A stretch of 15,847 nucleotides of DNA, taken from contig CAMOXE010000078.1 of the NCBI GenBank assembly GCA_946628865.1, positions 1 through 15,847 on the forward strand, given 5' to 3'. Every line of letters begins with the position of its first letter. The first letter of the stretch is position 1. The notes below the pieces were generated by a model. That model was not told the DNA's origin. It was given only the letters and a program-made list of their open reading frames with translations, and made no database searches. The stretch comes from an uncultured Clostridia bacterium (GTDB lineage Bacteria; Bacillota; Clostridia; Christensenellales; Borkfalkiaceae). Below, piece by piece: positions 14,464-15,847 of the stretch. A program made the position numbers and the translations under genes.

Positions 14464-14736
14464 ATGCTGAAAAAATACGCGCTGCCGAAATTCGATTACT
14501 CGCGCGTGGTTTTAGACGTAGACAAAGTTCAAGATTCGCTCGTCGTATTGTTAGAAGTCGCGGCGAAGACAAAGATGATGGAAAATCTTTCGGACGCGGT
14601 GGGACTAAGTCGTCCGACGCTTTTGTCATATCTGAGAGGCGAGTATTCGCCGCGGCTCAACGACGCCGTAAAGATTTTTAAGTACTACGGATTTTCGCTC
14701 AAAGTCTCACCGACTGAAAATCAAGAAGAAATATAA
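14464..14736 (+). CDS. Small HTH (XRE/HigA-antitoxin-like) DNA-binding protein
   Basis: The 90-residue protein has a helix-turn-helix at about 41-60 (NLSDAVGLSRPTLLSYLRGE), followed by a short helical segment and GFSLKV. This matches the Xre-type antitoxin and addiction-module regulator pattern. ATG 14464 is chosen because TGGAGG lies 7 bases upstream; the longer open frame upstream crosses the promoter repeats. No toxin-like RelE/HigB gene is adjacent: the next gene is a membrane protein. It may regulate the repeated promoters before it, which is an inference. Confidence 0.7.
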   Translation: MLKKYALPKFDYSRVVLDVDKVQDSLVVLLEVAAKTKMMENLSDAVGLSRPTLLSYLRGEYSPRLNDAVKIFKYYGFSLKVSPTENQEEI

Positions 14737-14815
14737 AAAGATAATGTACTTTCGAAAGCGTAAATCTAAACTATGCGCTTTCTCGGTTAAATAATTGTAA
14801 CAGGAGAGTATTCAA

Positions 14816-15157
14816 ATGAAAAAAGCAAGTAAAGTTTTTATTGTGATGGGTATAGTATACCAAATTATAATGTCGATAATGTACTTCGCTATATTAATGT
14901 CAGGCAACGCGGGTAACAAAGAAGGCGTGGTCGTTTTTTTATGGTTTATAAGTTTGACGGGTTTTATCGTAGGCTTAATTGCGTTAAGTAAACTTAAAGA
15001 TGCAAAGAAAGCCGCAGATTTGAAATTAACTGCGATTTTAACGTTGTTATTCTGCAATTTAATAGGCGGAATATTGATGTTGTGTTTAAGTGATGGCGAC
15101 TTAAAGCCCGTTAAAAAAGACGATAGCGAGGATACTGACGAGCAGGACGACGAATAA
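14816..15157 (+). CDS. Small membrane protein with three helices and an acidic tail
   Basis: The 113-residue protein has hydrophobic segments at about 7-29, 38-59 and 69-92, with basic residues (KLKDAKK) between the second and third. The tail of about 20 residues is very acidic (DDSEDTDEQDDE). I do not recognise a specific family. It has a CAGGAGAG ribosome site and lies 79 bp after the HTH gene on the same strand. A bidirectional terminator follows. A weak dyad GAAAGCG/CGCTTTC lies in the gap before it. Confidence 0.65.
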   Translation: MKKASKVFIVMGIVYQIIMSIMYFAILMSGNAGNKEGVVVFLWFISLTGFIVGLIALSKLKDAKKAADLKLTAILTLLFCNLIGGILMLCLSDGDLKPVKKDDSEDTDEQDDE

Positions 15158-15163
15158 AACCGT

Positions 15164-15213
15164 AGCGAATAAAGCCCCGCGGACTCTTTGCAATCCGCGG
15201 GACTTTATTCGCT
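15164..15213. terminator. Bidirectional terminator between convergent genes
   Basis: AGCGAATAAAG and CCCGCGGA pair with TCCGCGGG and CTTTATTCGCT around a 10-nt loop, with one C-A mismatch, giving 19 pairs. In both directions the GC core is preceded by AATAAAG and followed by CTTTATT. It lies 7 bp after the membrane-protein stop. Confidence 0.7.
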
Positions 15214-15253
15214 AAAAAGCGTGCAAGTTAAAACGGCTTTTATACTTTATTTG

Positions 15254-15295
15254 ATACTTCGGGCGGGGTTGCAATCGCAACCCCGCCCGAAGTAT
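15254..15295. terminator. Perfect 19-bp hairpin at the 3' end of the vWA gene
   Basis: ATACTTCGGGCGGGGTTGC pairs fully with its complement across the loop AATC. It starts 5 bp beyond the vWA stop codon. Neither side has a real T-tract, so it may act as an RNA 3'-end stabiliser or a weak terminator. Confidence 0.5.
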
Positions 15296-15299
15296 ATTA

Positions 15300-15847
15300 T
15301 CAGTCCTCGATTTCGCCGCGTTTTTCCGCGCGCTTTTTAGCGTTCTTTTGTCTGATGCTCTCTTCACCGTGTAGTTCATCTTCATCAAATGCGTCTAAAC
15401 TCATAGACGGCATAACTTCTCTTGCCCAAACGCGGCTTACGCCTATGCCGGTTGCGTCGAACGAATAATTAGCGCCAATGCCTATTTTATCCGATTCTTT
15501 TATTGCGTCGACGTTCGCTCCTAAATATACGAATTCCCAGCCCTCTTCGCCTTTTTTGTCAATCATTTGCAATATATCCGATTGGCTGTATTTTGTACTG
15601 CTGTTTTCATAACCGTCGGTAATTATTATTATCATAGTATACTTAGGTCTGTTGCGTTTGGGCATTTCCGCGCGCTGTTTATCTATTCGGGTAATGGCGT
15701 AACCTATTGCGTCGTACAACGCGGTCCGTCCGTCGGGACAATAATTGCGTTTCGTCATCTTTTTAACGTTTTTAATGTCTACCCTATCGTGAAGAAGTTT
15801 GACTTTATGATTGAAAAGCACGGTTGTTACGAAAATATTATCAAAGT
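15300..15847 (-). CDS. vWA-domain protein (5' end outside the window)
   Basis: The frame is open to the window edge (last codons read FDNIFVTTVLFNHKV), so the true start and the first metal-site motif DxSxS lie to the right. What is seen matches the C-terminal two thirds of a von Willebrand A domain: the metal-site Thr region GRTALYDAIG, the central strand MIIIITDGYENSS with its Asp, and GWEFVYLGANVDAI. It ends with a charged tail rich in Lys and Glu. Related bacterial vWA proteins occur near macrodomain or stress-type genes. A GTG at 15819-15821 is internal, not a start. Confidence 0.85.
   Translation of the reverse strand, partial: FDNIFVTTVLFNHKVKLLHDRVDIKNVKKMTKRNYCPDGRTALYDAIGYAITRIDKQRAEMPKRNRPKYTMIIIITDGYENSSTKYSQSDILQMIDKKGEEGWEFVYLGANVDAIKESDKIGIGANYSFDATGIGVSRVWAREVMPSMSLDAFDEDELHGEESIRQKNAKKRAEKRGEIED

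Overview
The window looks like chromosome from a Clostridia-type Firmicute, probably uncultured. The evidence is strong AGGAG ribosome sites, an RqcH/NFACT gene of Firmicute type and the tig-clpP-clpX cluster. An accessory block on the left meets core genes at a tRNA cluster, and a second, smaller accessory block lies on the right. No genome-wide search was possible, so family names rest on recognised motifs.

Positions 1-7655 are the right part of an integrated element, somewhat richer in A+T than the core genes. It holds the tail of an unknown gene, a type I restriction subunit (hsdR), a RhuM-family gene, and then about 500 bp of unusual dyads upstream of a leader peptide and a duplicated DUF6291 protein. 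A small ribbon-helix-helix-like protein, a second leader ORF and a tyrosine integrase follow. The integrase ends about 125 bp from the 3' end of a tRNA-Glu gene, the classical arrangement for insertion into a tRNA. The other end of the element, and any hsdM/hsdS, lie left of the window.

Positions 7656-8314 are a minus-strand tRNA cluster with its own promoter: initiator tRNA-Met, elongator tRNA-Met, two 141-bp tandem chimeric tRNA-Glu-like units, an intact tRNA-Glu and a terminator-like double palindrome. Positions 8366-13350 are core protein quality control: rqcH (minus), then the operon tig-clpP-clpX (plus) with a strong terminator.

Positions 13478-15847 are a second accessory block. It contains a minus-strand gene ending in a conserved helical module, a hairpin-rich region with three repeated extended -10 promoters, a small HTH protein, a small membrane protein, and the 3' part of a minus-strand vWA-domain gene.

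The strongest candidates for something undescribed are the roughly 53-bp-spaced array of covarying dyads at 4545-5024, the chimeric tRNA-Glu-like repeats with two extra hairpins at 7735-8016, and the putative small RNA at 14205-14332.
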